From the NCBI GenBank assembly GCA_000499405.2, contig HG738137.1, forward strand, positions 15,204,233-15,268,232: a stretch of 64,000 bases of DNA. The letters run 5' to 3'. A model generated the notes under the pieces. The model saw only the letters and a program-made list of their open reading frames with translations. It made no database searches and had not been told where the DNA came from. The stretch is from Onchocerca volvulus (taxonomy: Eukaryota > Nematoda > Chromadorea > Rhabditida > Onchocercidae). Of the stretch, positions 51,001-62,524 are shown piece by piece; within the stretch, counting starts at the first letter, position 1, and each line of letters opens with the position of its first letter. The translations under genes were made by a program, and so were the position numbers.

Positions 51001-51265
51001 AAAAAAAAAGTTCACAAAATGATTAAAATATTTGGAAAATTTGGAATTCGAAAATTTAGTTGGAAAATAACGACTTTTTCATTGCGGAAAAACTTCCAAT
51101 GAAATAATTAGAAATCAAATTTGAATTGACAAAAAAAAAATGCAAGAATTTTTATGCTTGAATTTAATAAGCATTAATGAAAAATATTTAAGAGTTCCAG
51201 AAAGTAATCGTGCTGCAACAAAAGACAAAGCTGCTGTTGAACCCGTTCATCACGCCAATACATAG
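48092..51265 (+). CDS. Single-pass membrane protein of unknown function, seven exons
   Basis: Exons 48092-48232, 48838-48965, 49084-49175, 49552-49686, 50089-50206, 50886-50948 and 51193-51265 join in agreeing phases (0, 2, 1, 1, 2, 2) to 249 residues. After a short N-terminus (MAENFYVEA) there is one membrane segment, LVLMILTYAILIIIILRIAL, then MLCQF and a hydrophilic tail of about 210 residues. The tail has HSLCACKKYHEYSE, Ser/Thr-rich VTQSKFITPSSVSSGV, SFWRQSFQEESELSKEST and an acidic/Lys end. Lacking a cleavable signal, it is probably a signal-anchored protein with a long cytoplasmic or luminal tail. Trans-splice acceptors lie at 48018 and about 48079. AATAAA at 51377 could end it. It lies 2.8 kb after the Gln-rich gene in the same orientation. 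No family is recognised. Confidence 0.8.
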
Positions 51266-52380
51266 TAAAATTCTGATGAATAAATTACAAATATTTTATG
51301 ATCAAATACTTTTCTTTCGTATAATAAATTGCTTCTTTCTATGGCCAATAAAAAGTTATAATACAATTAATCAATCAATAAAATATATAAACAGGAAAGA
51401 ATGCTGTTCTTTAATTTTCTCGTTTCTCGGAAAATTCTCCGAATCATGGGAGCAAGGTTTCAAGCTTAGGCTGACAGTTTTCCAGGAAAATTTTTGAATT
51501 TCGCAGTAGAAAAAAGTTGCGCGGGAAAAATTCTACCATACCGGATAATGGTAAAGTTGCAGAATGATTACGGTGGGAAAATGGTATTGCATGAAAAAAA
51601 AAAAACAAACTAAATGTATGTTTCATCACTTTTTAAACTCCTGTTATTGAAGAATAAATAACTGTTTAAACAAAAGACTGAAACAAAATATTATGATACT
51701 GTCCTCACGGTGATTGCTTGGAAAATTATGCTAATGACTGGGTTTCAAAGAATAAAAATCATAGCATATAAAACAAAAATAATATAGTAAATTTGGTGTT
51801 TAAGCGCTTGTTCAAAAAATAAAATTCCCATTCGGTGGAAGAATGAATTGTCAAAAAATAAAAAACTATATCTTTTGTTCATATTTACCTGTCGGTGAAA
51901 CCAAACAATAATTTTTGCACGTTAATTAACTGAATTTTTCAAATTTTGAGTCAATGATTTTTACTGATTACGAGGAATAATAATTCCTTTTTCAGCATCG
52001 AATAAATCACTTTCTGTTTTTTGTCGCTGATAGTTTAAAAAAAAAAAAAAATTAAAAAAAAGTATGCCTTTCATATAACAATTCACAATAATTTTGAAAA
52101 AAATTTCAGATATTTCCAAGCATAGTTCAACTTTTTTTTCAAAAATTTTAGAAATCGAATCAAAATTGGAAATTTTTTGAACTAACTCACTCGTCAAGCG
52201 AAAACTGCAGAATTTGGAAAATCTTATCAATTTTTTTTAATTTATGATTGAGATAAGAAATTCGCCATAATTTCATAGAATTTGTTATAAAAATGTTAGA
52301 AAGGACTGAGAAAGTGACAGTTGTGATAATACGAAAAAAAAAGTGAACTACTTTGAAATTGAAAGTGAAAATTTACATAT
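51266..52380. other. Spacer with a G/C-richer block
   Basis: Around 51415-51590 the DNA is richer in G/C and open on both strands (+ GKFSESWEQGFKLRLTVFQE; - NHSATLPLSGMVEFFPRN). Neither has splice or domain support. It may be an eroded repeat. Confidence 0.3.
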
Positions 52381-52760
52381 AAAGCTTGAGATAGAAAAAG
52401 CGAAATCGTGTCGAGGAAATTTGGGAAGCAAAATTTCTGTTCCGGTACATTCCAAGCGAACATAATCCCGTAGACATTGCAACAAAGGGAATATCTTCGC
52501 GAAAATTTTGCGAATTATGAGCCGTGGTGATGGTGGTATGGACCCTCATGTTTAAAAGAAAATGAATCTAACTGGCCAGAGTGGGGATTTAATAACAAAA
52601 AAGAGTTCGAAAAACCAAAAGAAAAGATCATCGCAAAGTTCATCAATGATTATTTGGTATTACACTTACATGACATATTTCAAACTACAAATAAAGTAAT
52701 GAATGTGCCGAATAAGCACACAATCATTTTCAATTTTAATCCGGAAAAAGATTTTTCAAA
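52381..52760 (+). pseudogene. BEL/Pao pol fragment (RNase H end), left arm of inverted repeat
   Basis: The + strand reads FRYIPSEHNPVDIATKGISS, a hallmark motif at the end of Pao-type RNase H, then a TGA and frame change. It resumes WWYGPSCLKENESNWPEW, the segment that precedes the integrase linker. Only this small piece of pol is present. The same broken sequence occurs in reverse at 53212-53472. Confidence 0.8.
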
Positions 52761-52844
52761 TTAATACATGAAAAAATAAGAAAAACATGATTATCAACAA
52801 CCGAATGGAGAAGGAGCAGCAAGCAGTTTATCTTTTTTTTTTTA

Positions 52845-52906
52845 TTGTTGTACGTTTTAGGCATCGTTGCTTTCTTTTGTTTTTTTAAATTTAGTCTATT
52901 TTAACT

Positions 52907-52939
<33 letters not shown>

Positions 52940-53185
52940 AATGTTTATCTTACACCTAGAATAAAAGTTTACCAGGAAAATACTGAATCTCATATTCATT
53001 TCAAAATGTATTCGATCATAAAGTTTAGCTTATTTAGCACGCTTTTTTTTTTGCTGTACGTTTTAAGTATCATTATTTTCTTTTGCATATAAATTTAGTC
53101 CATCTTGGCCGGTTATTTTGCAATGTTTATCTTGCGTCTAGAATGAAATTATACTAGGAAAATATTGAATTTCATTTATGAGTTT
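52845..53185. repeat. Direct repeat in the loop between the inverted arms
   Basis: TGTACGTTTTAGGCATCGTT...TTTGCAATGTTTATC...AGAATAAAAGTTTACCAGGAAAATACTGAAT at 52849-52990 recurs as TGTACGTTTTAAGTATCATT...TTGCAATGTTTATC...AATGAAATTATACTAGGAAAATATTGAAT at about 53055-53175. The first copy is expanded by a poly(T) run. Confidence 0.7.
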
Positions 53186-53211
53186 AAAACTCGCGTTAAT
53201 TTGATTTGTAA

Positions 53212-53472
53212 TCTTTGCGATGATCTTTTCTTTTGGTTTTTTCGATCTCTTTTTTGTTATTAAAATCCCACTATGGCCAGCTGGATTCATTTTCTTTTAA
53301 ACATGAGGGTCCATACCATCACCACCACGGCTCATAATTCGCAAATTTTTGCGAAGATATTCCCTTTGTTGCAATGTCTACGGGATTATGTTCGCTTGGA
53401 ATGTATCGGAACAGAAATTTTGCTTCCCATATTTCCTCGATACGATTTCGTTTTTTCTATCTCAAGCTTTAT
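53212..53472 (-). pseudogene. BEL/Pao pol fragment, right arm of inverted repeat
   Basis: Reverse-complement partner of 52381-52640, roughly 90% or more identical by eye over about 260 bp, starting at the shared word AAAGCTTGAGATAGAAAAA. It keeps the same TGA after KFCEL and nearly the same GTGGTGATGG slip, so both arms descend from one already damaged copy. The + strand frame at 53273-53494 is its antisense shadow. Confidence 0.8.
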
Positions 53473-54944
53473 TTTTCAATTATCATATTTATAATTCAGT
53501 AAAACAAGCTTGATTTTTGCCTGTACAGATAAGTGATTTCGGATTCAAGCAGCGATTGAGATTCAATTCCCTTATGAAAAGATAGGATTGTATGTAGAAA
53601 TTTTTTCAAATTTCTACATTTTATTTTCTTTTGATATTTGACATGTTTATTTAACCTAAAGAAATTTGCAAATTTTGGTGAAATATTTCACAAATAAATT
53701 AAATTACCAATCGTATTAATAAGCATTTTAGCTTTTACAGACATATAATTCGGGCAATAAAAGCATTATATCTATCTTTGATAAATTTAAAAATAAATAG
53801 TTAAACTATATCTTTGTGTATTATTGTATCAATTAATATATTAATTCGTATTGTGGTAGCATATAACTGTTATCATATAATAATTATCCATTTTTTCGAT
53901 GGTTTTTTTTAAATTGTTCAAATCTATTCTTCAACGATGATTTAAAAATAATGATTTAAAGATAAATAGATAAGTGAATATATAAGCAAAAAATTTAAAT
54001 TTTTACTTAAATTACTGTTAATTTTAAAAAGTATTTGTTTTCATCAAAAAAATTAAACAAACGAAAAAAAAAAATTTTCAAAAAATTTTCAATAAAAATT
54101 AGAGGAAATTTGGCATGAACCGAAAAAATAATATACATTTTAGTAATAAAACTGTAATTAAATGAAGAAATCAAATTCTTATAACTTATTCACTTACTGC
54201 AAATTCTCAATTCAACAGAAATATAATCAATTTTATGCTAAAGAAAATGCTGTGCAATATAAAACAAAAGAAAACTATATTCATTTGACCTACTGCAACA
54301 TGATTAGTTTTTTTTTATAATTCGATATCGCAATGTCTAATCATATATAATTTTCTAATCTGTTTTTTTTTCTTTTGCTTTTTTTAGTAAAATTTTTAAT
54401 TTTGACAATTTTCAACCCTTAAATGAATAGTTTTGATTAACTGATTACAAATAAATTGTTAGATAGATGATCCAATTTCAACTGAAATTTCAGTTAAGCT
54501 TACTTTATTCTGTTTTCATACCAACAAAAATTTTGTTCTGTGCAATCAATAGAACTGTAAGATTTTGTCTGATAATAGCATAATTTTATGATATTATATC
54601 AATATTTTGCTCGAATCGAATAAATTACACCCAATATCGTATGTCTTCATTAACTTAATTAACTAGGTCATTACTCTGTCCACTTCGGGTAATTTAATTT
54701 CGACAAAAAAAAAGAGACTAAATTAACTTTACACCATTTGGTCATTTTATTTCTGGAAAAATTATAAAAAAGTTTTTAAAATTCCAAAAATTTAGAATGA
54801 AATTTTTTTTTTCTTTGCTTTTAATTAAGCCTGTTATAATAAATCTAAGATTACATATGGTCGTCTTTTTCAAAATTGGATAATGATTAGAATACTTTTT
54901 GGAATTTCAAATATACTAAGAACATAATAATTTAATCAATCATA
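53473..54944. other. AT-rich spacer, nothing firm
   Basis: A short + frame after CCTGTACAG at 53529 (SDFGFKQRLRFNSLMKR) is protein-like but isolated. The rest is low-complexity. Confidence 0.35.
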
Positions 54945-56197
54945 TCACAATTGTTCCAATGCAAACCATTTTGGATCACTGCTCATTCAAAATATTTCAA
55001 AATTGAGCATGACACAAAAAAGAAAATGAAGATAATTGGAATTTGGAGTAAGAATTTTCACTTTTAATAATTTTTTTTTTGATTTTTCTAATTTAACACT
55101 TTTCTTGCATCCACTTTATTGTACCGATATTTGCTAATTCTGGAACTTTATCCACTATGTTCAACAACAAAATTTAACATAAAATAATTTAATTATCACA
55201 TATCTTTCAAAATTTAATTTGTTCTCTAACAATCATTTTTTTCTTCAACAGATTTCTTATATTCTTCTTTTAACTCTCAGAAATGGACAATTCGTTATTC
55301 GACGATGAGTAATTCTTAGGGTATTTTGAAAGCTATAAGCACTTGTATTTATACGTTTTTCTATTGTATTTGTAAAATATTTATTTTTATATTGTTAACA
55401 GATCGAATCAAATCCATTATATAATGTATTATTTAAATAAACTATTGAAAAAAAAAAGTGAAAAAATGTAAATTAGAAGTAATTACGCACTATTTTAATT
55501 TTCTAATTTTATTGATATATGAATGGAATGTTGTAAATATGAGCGATAATTTCGTTCACATATAGAATTTCAATAAAATATCGTTTTCATCCATGATATT
55601 GACATCGGCAATAGCAACAATGGCATCTAAAATTTTCATTTTATTATATTAATTAGTTATTTTATCATTTTCAACAATCCTTTTTCTTTCACTATTTCTT
55701 TATCCTTTTTCCTTTATTCATTTATCATTATCATTATTCATGATTTTTATGGTGGTAATGTTCTAGCAAGAAATAGTAAGAATTTTAAATGCCGTAATAT
55801 TTTTTAATTCGGAATCGTTTTAGCTTTTAGACTTTTAATAGAATTATTGATTGGATTGATGATGAAAAGTTATTTGCAAAATTGTTGTTTTGTCATTTTT
55901 GGATTTTTTTTTTTTGCAAATAAGACTTTTCGTATGAAATAGATGATAAATGAACTAACATGCAACAATGATTTCCTGAACATTTCTTTCAGACCTGCTC
56001 CTCCTCCATTTCGACAGCAAGGATCGAGAGGTTTCAAACAACAAATGTAATTATATCGTTTAAACCGATGATTTCTGAATGAGATTTGCTTTTCAACAAT
56101 ACTTATGGAATTATTTCTCTTTGAAGCATCGATGTCAGCTATCATTACTGTTAGCACCAATAACAGCAGTAATACAATCCACTTCAATTTCATTATC
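54945..56197 (-). CDS. Small secreted Cys-rich peptide precursor; 3' exons uncertain
   Basis: The first exon, 56193-55995, is firm. It has a signal peptide (MKLKWIVLLLLLVLTVMIA), SKR, then RFKR (a dibasic cleavage site) before YNYICCLKPLDPCCRNGGG with a CC...CC pair. ATTTCAG ends at 56198, four bases before the ATG, an ideal trans-splice acceptor. The exon ends in phase 1. Three downstream acceptors fit that phase: 55762 (ends after HYHHKNHE), 55626 (DAIVAIADVNIMDENDILLK, stop at 55556), and 55154-55100 joined in phase to 54978-54945 (VDKVPELANIGTIKWMQE, NDPKWFALEQL). The start and end given use the last, longest option (about 95 residues). Probably a secreted processed peptide; role unknown. 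Confidence 0.6.
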
Positions 56198-57455
56198 CTG
56201 AAATGTTTGTAAAGTTGCGAAGAAAATCCAAAAATCGTAATTTTGAGAAATTTTTCTTATCGATCATCCTTCGGGTAGAAAGCCGAGAAATGTCATTATA
56301 TGGAATAATGGCTATCTTTATTAGTATTAATCATGTGAATCCATGTAGGAAAATTCATTTTTTCAAGGAATTTGAATATTTTCTAATTTATAAAAATGCC
56401 ACTATCACTGGTAAATGTATTCAGCAAGGAATTAATTTAACAATAAAAATTTCCGGAATCAAATGAAATAAAAGAATTTATATTATCTTGCGTGCATTTG
56501 CCGAAATTGAAAAAGTAATCAATTCGTTTCATTTTTTAAATTTGAAGCTATTAAGCATTTCAAGTTTGCATGCAAATATTATAAGAAAGAAAATTAACAT
56601 TTGCTAATGAAATGAAACGTAACCTATAGCGTCTTAGCATACGTTGGAATATTATTAATATATATTGCGTATTTGGATATATCGATGTTTCCAAAAGTCA
56701 TACAGATATCTTGATTTAGAATTACATAAAATTTCAGGTTATTTTATTTATACTTTTGCTGAATAAATAACCCGAACTATTGATATATTCAAAAAAAAAA
56801 AAAAATACCAATTTTTAAGGATAATGTTATTAAAAAAACAAAAATATATACATCTTTTCTATGTAATTTATTTGAATATTTCGGCAAATTTCGCATAAGA
56901 AATAGAAATAGAAATTAGATTACTTTAGAAAAAAACAGATCATTCTTAAAATTTAAACTTCAAACCTATTGATTGTGGCAAAATGCAGAAAGATATCTAT
57001 AATTTATATTAAAGACATTCTTATTTAATATTTATTATTATGTATATCTACATGATATACCTATTTATTATATTTAATGGAATAGAACTAAAAAGCATTA
57101 CGGAAGATTAATGAATAAAATTCTTTTAAATCTCATTCTTTTTTTTACATTCAGCAAACTAGCTTCCTTTCTGCTTTTCATTATTTTAAAATAAAATTTT
57201 GTTCTTGAGCAAAAGAAAAAAAAAGTTAGCTATTTAAATTTAAAAAAAATATGAAAATAACATGGAAACTTTCTAACAAATAATAATTGCAAGTAAAATG
57301 ATCGAAACTTTTATCGTTCTAACATGTCATGTTGAAAATCCTGCAGTTAGTTGGAATTTAATGAAATTAGCATAGAAAATTTGCATCAATTTGATTGAAA
57401 GTGATCATCGATGATATTGTCCTTGATGTAAAAAAGATTTTAGAATGAATTGATA
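56198..57455. other. Intergenic, no gene seen
   Basis: AT-rich. The frame at 56203-56466 (+) lies antisense to the promoter side of the peptide gene and has no support. Confidence 0.4.
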
Positions 57456-59208
57456 TCAGTTGAATAGAATGGGTATCAATCGTCCTGATGATAATGAATT
57501 TTCTAAGTCGACTACTTTATATATTAGATTTTTATCTTGACCTTCTAAAACAATATGTCTCCGAACTCGTTTTGGTTCAACTACAATCGGATGTGCTTTG
57601 TAAAATGTGTGCATCTCAATTCGATTCTATGCTTTACTACGGTGGATCATTTAAACTGATTATTCTCTCTAATTACTGTTTTAATGATGTTAAAGTGATA
57701 CTTCTTCATTAATTCAATAAATTAATTACAATAAACGAAATAAAAATGGAAAGTGCAAAGTTTTCATCTTTTTGGAATGAATTATTTAAAAGATTAAATC
57801 AATTCGGAATCTAGTGGCGTAAATTTTAAAGGTGAATGAACGCAAACTCAATATTGGACGAATTTTCTACATCAATAATAAAAACTTAATATTTCATTGC
57901 TGCAGGCTCTTAAGTTACACTTTCATTTTTCTAAAAACGGAGAAAGAAAAAAATTTTTTTCTTCATAAATACAAAATTCAGGAAAAAATATAGTCGATGG
58001 AAACGAGTGAAAAGGAATGACCTTGAAGGTTATCAGAATTCCGATTACTAAATGTTACATGGCAATTCTAAATTTTCGATTTTTTATGGAATAGCATTTC
58101 AAGTCCACTTTCTTATGCTTATGTGTGTATCATTTGTACAAGCGTGTGTCACTCTAATTTACTTTGACAATCTTTACATCAGAAAATAAAAAAAGTGACC
58201 AATTATTTAATCAGCAACTATTTAATAAAAAAAAAAGTAAACTTTGTAGAGAAAAATTAAGAATATATATATAAACCGAAATCAGCAAAAAAAAGTATTA
58301 ATCAAGAAAGACTTTCAAAACCAATGCATTATTATCCTTAGAATCTGCAGAAATATCATGTTTTGAACATTTCGATTTGATCAATTAAATTTTTCATTAT
58401 TGCATAATTCTCTTCATATTATCACCTGTATGAGTGGAATTTTTTCTACATGATTATTTCTACTACAGTAAAGTTATATTTTATATGTTTAAAACTTATT
58501 TCTCTTTTGGAATAAGAGAAATGTATCGTCATTACTGATGATATATGATAAATGTCCACATTTCTTGGAAAAAACTCATATAAGGAATTCGCTTTTTTTT
58601 TTCATGATAAAGAATTTTTGTTTTTTCATGATTTAAAAATAAATGGAAAGAGAAATAGAAGCAACTATTCCGGTTATATGAATAGTAACACTGAATTTTA
58701 CCGAAAAAAAACTTTTTTATTACATTTCTGCATTGAATTTATTTCACTTTTGTATCTTTATGCATTATTAGTCAAATTACATTACGAAATAGTTGATTTT
58801 TGAAGTTTGTGTTTTCAATGATTTTGCATTTGTTGATTCATTTACTATTTGTCCATGGATAGCGTCGTACTGAGTAGTTATTTTCGAACGAAGCAAATAT
58901 AAATCAATGTTCAACTTTTCGTGCATTCTTCTGCGATAAATTGAGTAATTTTGAAATGAAGTGATTAGAAGTATGATTTGAAAGTATCAGTTAGATGTGT
59001 CAAAAGTGTCACAATATGGATTAGATGTGAGATAGAAGCAAATATAAAACTTCTTTCCCATCAGTTTAGCGATTGTGATTTCGATGCATAAAAAAATCCA
59101 TGTCGATAAGAAGAAGAGAGATAGGTTTGGGAAGAAACTTTGAATCATCGGTTATTCTACTAACTAATGACGAGTTGATAATTCGAAATTATTTCAGCAA
59201 TATATATT
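57456..59208 (-). CDS. Secreted, neuropeptide-precursor-like protein, three exons
   Basis: Exons are 59148-59051, 58930-58846 and 57626-57456, with agreeing phases (2, 0), 117 residues and no lesion. A trans-splice acceptor TTTTTTTCAG ends at 59209, 60 bases before the ATG. The N-terminus is a signal peptide (MIQSFFPNLSLFFLSTWIFL, CIEITIA). It is followed at once by KLMGKKR, which is built across the first splice junction. Gly-Lys-Lys-Arg is the classical amidation plus dibasic cleavage site of neuropeptide precursors. The remaining chain (MHEKLNIDLYLLRSKITTQY, ..., VVEPKRVRRHIVLEGQDKNL) has further KR and RR sites and no Cys. The first donor (GTTTTA) is weak. No known peptide family is recognised; a secreted non-peptide-hormone protein is also possible. 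Confidence 0.5.
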
Positions 59209-59441
59209 CTGAAAAAAAATTGAAAAATAATTGCAAGTTATTAAATTGAAATTAAGAAATTTAGATTCGACATATGAATGTTAACAATAAAATCTCATTT
59301 CACATTATTATAGTACTTATACCTTTTATAATTAACAGACGCTTTTTAAAAAATGAAAATTCGTGCTTTAATTTCAAAGTAAAATTCCAGAGGTTTGAAA
59401 AATGAGGAAGATTTTTTTAAAATAAACTTTTTTTTGTTTCA

Positions 59442-59841
59442 TTATTCAAAGATTCTACCACGTTCATTTTCATTAATAATAATATTCGTGAATGATAGTT
59501 TCTTATTGTTGGATTGAAAGACGATTGAATTTTTGACAAATGCCATAATTTTTTCACTACAACAAATTAATGACTGCAATAATGATAATGCAGCTACTAT
59601 TTTAAGTTTTCGTGTCCATTTCCAACTTTCTGTAATCGAAATATAATTTTTTTTGAGAATAATTATATTAATAAATATGAATTTACAATCAGAAGTGTAA
59701 TTATCAACTGAACAAGAAATAGCTTAAAATGATGACAAAATATAAGAATGAAGAATATGGCATGCATATTACTCGAAAATACACGAATATTATTTGGCAA
59801 GAATTTTTCATCAGCTTGGGAAAATATTTTCAAAATCATAT
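59442..59841 (-). CDS. Small Lys/Trp-rich, membrane-anchored protein, two exons (tentative)
   Basis: Exon 59839-59773 (MILKIFSQADEKFLPNNIRV, after GGAAATTTAG) joins in phase 1 to 59629-59442 after CGATTACAG. The second exon opens SWKWTRKLKIVAALSLLQSL, then ICCSEKIMAFVKNS, and stops after ENERGRIFE. The open frame of 62 codons in such AT-rich DNA, with a hydrophobic core flanked by basic residues, suggests a signal anchor. The total is about 84 residues. No family is recognised; the next exon downstream, if any, was not found. Confidence 0.3.
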
Positions 59842-60264
59842 CTAAATTTCCAATTTCAGAAAGCAAAATTGTCTTTTAAATTTATTTTTTAACGGACCTG
59901 TTAGTTCTGAATATTCGAATTGTTCGATATTCGATTCTAACTCATATCTGATCGAATCCAAATTGGAATTGTGCTTTCTACTATATATCATCTATTATAA
60001 TAGTTCGAACTATTTTACGGCTGGTTTTTCTCGCCAGCAAATTAATTTTTCTTTTTTTTTTTTTTTTGCTATAAATGTATGAAAATTGTGTTTTAATATT
60101 TCAATTAGCTAAAAATTCTATCATTTATATTATCTTTAATATATGTTGTGCCATTTATATTAATGTATACGATTTTTCGGCTATATTTGTTACAATAATT
60201 TGATGAAATATGACTTTGAACCATAATTTAATGTTAAAATTAAATAGACAAAAGAAATTAGTAG
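59842..60264. other. Spacer, no gene seen
   Basis: Contains a poly(T) run at 60051-60067 and no coding frame. Confidence 0.4.
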
Positions 60265-60878
60265 TAGCGCTGAAATCGCAAGAATGAACGAAGAGAACAG
60301 TGATTCCTTTGTTTTAAATTTGACATTGCGTATTTGTCGCAGTTAATTGCGAAATCACTTTTTTTGTCTATCAAGTCAATGAGCTTAAAAAAAGCGCTTT
60401 GTTTCATCATGCACTAATCACAAGCACATTCTCATATAATGTGCGAACAAAAGCGTATACTCCTGCAACAACAGAGGAGTTCTCTTGCAGCCCAACAATG
60501 ATATCAGAATCCTTCGTTCACGAAAAACAAGAGAGTCATGAGCAAAACAATCATTTGGGCAATCATAAGCACGGTCGGATGGTCCAGTTCGTGGTATTGG
60601 GTTTTCTTTTATTGTGTAACCATATCTCCTTTTCTTCGTATTATGAAGAAAGAAAATTTTTTCTCTTCATAAAAATCGTCTCTTCGACATTATCGATTGA
60701 TTGATATAATTGCTGCGTTCGATGTTCGATGATCGAAAATTATCACAATAAAGGTTCCATTATCCAAGTTTGAGGTTCATTTCCAAGTGAGTGAAGCAAC
60801 AAAATTGAAGAAATCTGTGAGAACTGAAAACAGAATTCACCTCTATAATTTTTTTACTATCAGAAAGAAATAGCAACA
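60265..60878 (+). mobile_element. Degenerate solo BEL/Pao LTR with altered SL1
   Basis: It begins TAGCGCTGAAATCGCAAGAA, matching TGTCGCTGAAATCGCGAGGA of the 18.2 kb LTR. It shares the following GTGATTCCTTTGTTTT block, then AATAAA at 60747-60752, SL1-like at 60753-60774, and a U5 with GAAAACAGAATTCA (versus GAGAACAGAATCCA). It ends near GCAACA at 60878 (versus GCGACA). Flanks AGTAG and AGCTT do not form a clean duplication. An ORF of about 100 codons at 60399-60704 lies inside the LTR and is not considered a gene. Confidence 0.7.
60753..60774 (+). promoter_or_regulatory. SL1-like sequence in a degenerate LTR (copy 4, three substitutions)
   Basis: GGTTCCATTATCC then AAGTTTGAG: identical to SL1 except positions 5, 6 and 11. 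It directly follows AATAAA and is followed by GT. Confidence 0.8.
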
Positions 60879-60974
60879 AGCTTATTTCATTTGCACAAGA
60901 AGTTAGCATTCATTTTATAACAAAGTGATAAGAAAATAAACTGTAAGATTTACTGATATTTGATAAGAAATACC

Positions 60975-61100
60975 ATGATAATTGTTGGACGTATAAAAGC
61001 AGTTCATCAGTTGTTCGTTGCATGCTCAAAGGACAGCAGACATTGTCATTTGATATTGAGAAAGTAATTATTCAACAAACACATTACTTACAGTAAGATG
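60975..61100 (+). promoter_or_regulatory. Possible TATA promoter / first exon
   Basis: GGACGTATAAAAGCAGTTCA at about 60987 is a strong TATA-like context, with AGTTCATCAGTTG about 25 bases downstream. An ATG frame starting at 60975 (MIIVGRIKAVHQLFVACSKD...) and one at 61022 (MLKGQQTLSFDIEK) both reach donor-like GTAATT or ACA|GTAAGA. No second exon was found, so neither reading can be chosen. Confidence 0.25.
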
Positions 61101-62524
61101 TAATAGAATTTTTTTTGTATAATTTAATACTCAAAAATATAACTGATATCCAGTATGCAATAGAGTTATTTGAAATTTTAAATTCAATTCAAAATAGTGA
61201 TAAAATTTGTGATTTCCTGTTTAATGAAAGCAAACAAAAGCTTTAATTGATCCAAATCAACATTTAAGAAGTTATAATCAATAATATATAATATTGTAAA
61301 TGATTAAACACACGCCATGGTATTTTCGGCTTACCTTTCTAATTTAATATACTTGTTTTTATGTATCACATCTATCTTTTTTAATCTTTTTTTCAATTTT
61401 ATTCTTTCAAAATTGCCATTAATATGATAAGTTTTGCAGCATGTCTATATTGTACTCTATGCCATAAATGCTGAACTTTGCATCATGTCACTGTCATAGC
61501 AATTTATAAATGCAATCTTTTTTTTTTTTTTTTTGCCTTTTTTACTTTCATATCTGAGATCATTCATTTGAAATCATTCATATTACTGTATCGCCAAGTA
61601 ATCTTCCATTAATTACATCATTCATAAAATTTTTCAATTTTTTTTATCTCTCAAATTATTTGAACAAAAAATTTCCTTTTTTTTTCTTTATACTCCATCA
61701 ATTATACTAATATTCAAATAATACGAGTAAAAAACATATGATGCATGGTAATAATATAAATAAACGATTGAAAGCAAAAGTATCTATTAGCATAGGAGAA
61801 AATGAAAAAATCAAAAGAACAACAATTTTTTGTTCGAAAAATAAATAAATGAATTGTAAATAAATAAAATTTAACTTTATTGTGACCGAAGTAATTTTGC
61901 AAGAAAAATTCCGCTCAGATAAGTAATAGTAAGATAGGAATAATGCAAAAGTGAAAGATTTTGACAATTAAAATCGAAATGTTCAGAATATGATGTTTCC
62001 GAAAATTGAAAGGACATTAGTTGGTTCCGGGTATCATACGTCGTTTTGAAAGTTTTAAATAATTATAACTTCTTTTTTTTTTTTTTTTGTTGATCTCAGT
62101 CCAAATCTGCACCCTTAATTTTTTCTTTAAAATCTTTCATTTTGTAATAATTGATGATTAAATAATTGGTTACATTTTTATCGTCTGATGTATGAATTAT
62201 CGAAATAATATAATAACGATTATATAAGTGATGCAGACATAAGTGTTAAGGAAGCGAATCTAAAATATTATAATTGAAAAAAAAAAAAACGGAAATTTCA
62301 AATTCCATTTTTTTAGGTACATTAAAAGGCATACGATATTTATTGAGAGGAAAGAATTTTGATAGTTTTTAATGTCACCAATTTTGTCAACCGTTTCCAT
62401 TTACTGCATTTTCTTCTCATGTTTGTGTTTTAGAAAATAGGTTTTTTTCTCCTTTCATTTTTGAAAAATAGAAAAAAAAATTTTTAAATCTGCTGCAAAA
62501 AGCATTGAAAAAATTCATCTAGTA
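61101..62524. other. AT-rich intergenic, no gene seen
   Basis: Poly(T) runs at 61516-61534 and 62071-62088. The - strand frames at 61707-61967 are Phe/Leu/Ile-rich and lack a supported start. Confidence 0.4.

Noticed and set aside
53273..53494. 73-codon + strand ORF
   Set aside because: It is antisense to the - strand Pao RNase H fragment.
60399..60704. 101-codon + strand ORF
   Set aside because: It lies wholly inside the degenerate LTR between its conserved start and SL1, and has no domain or splice context.
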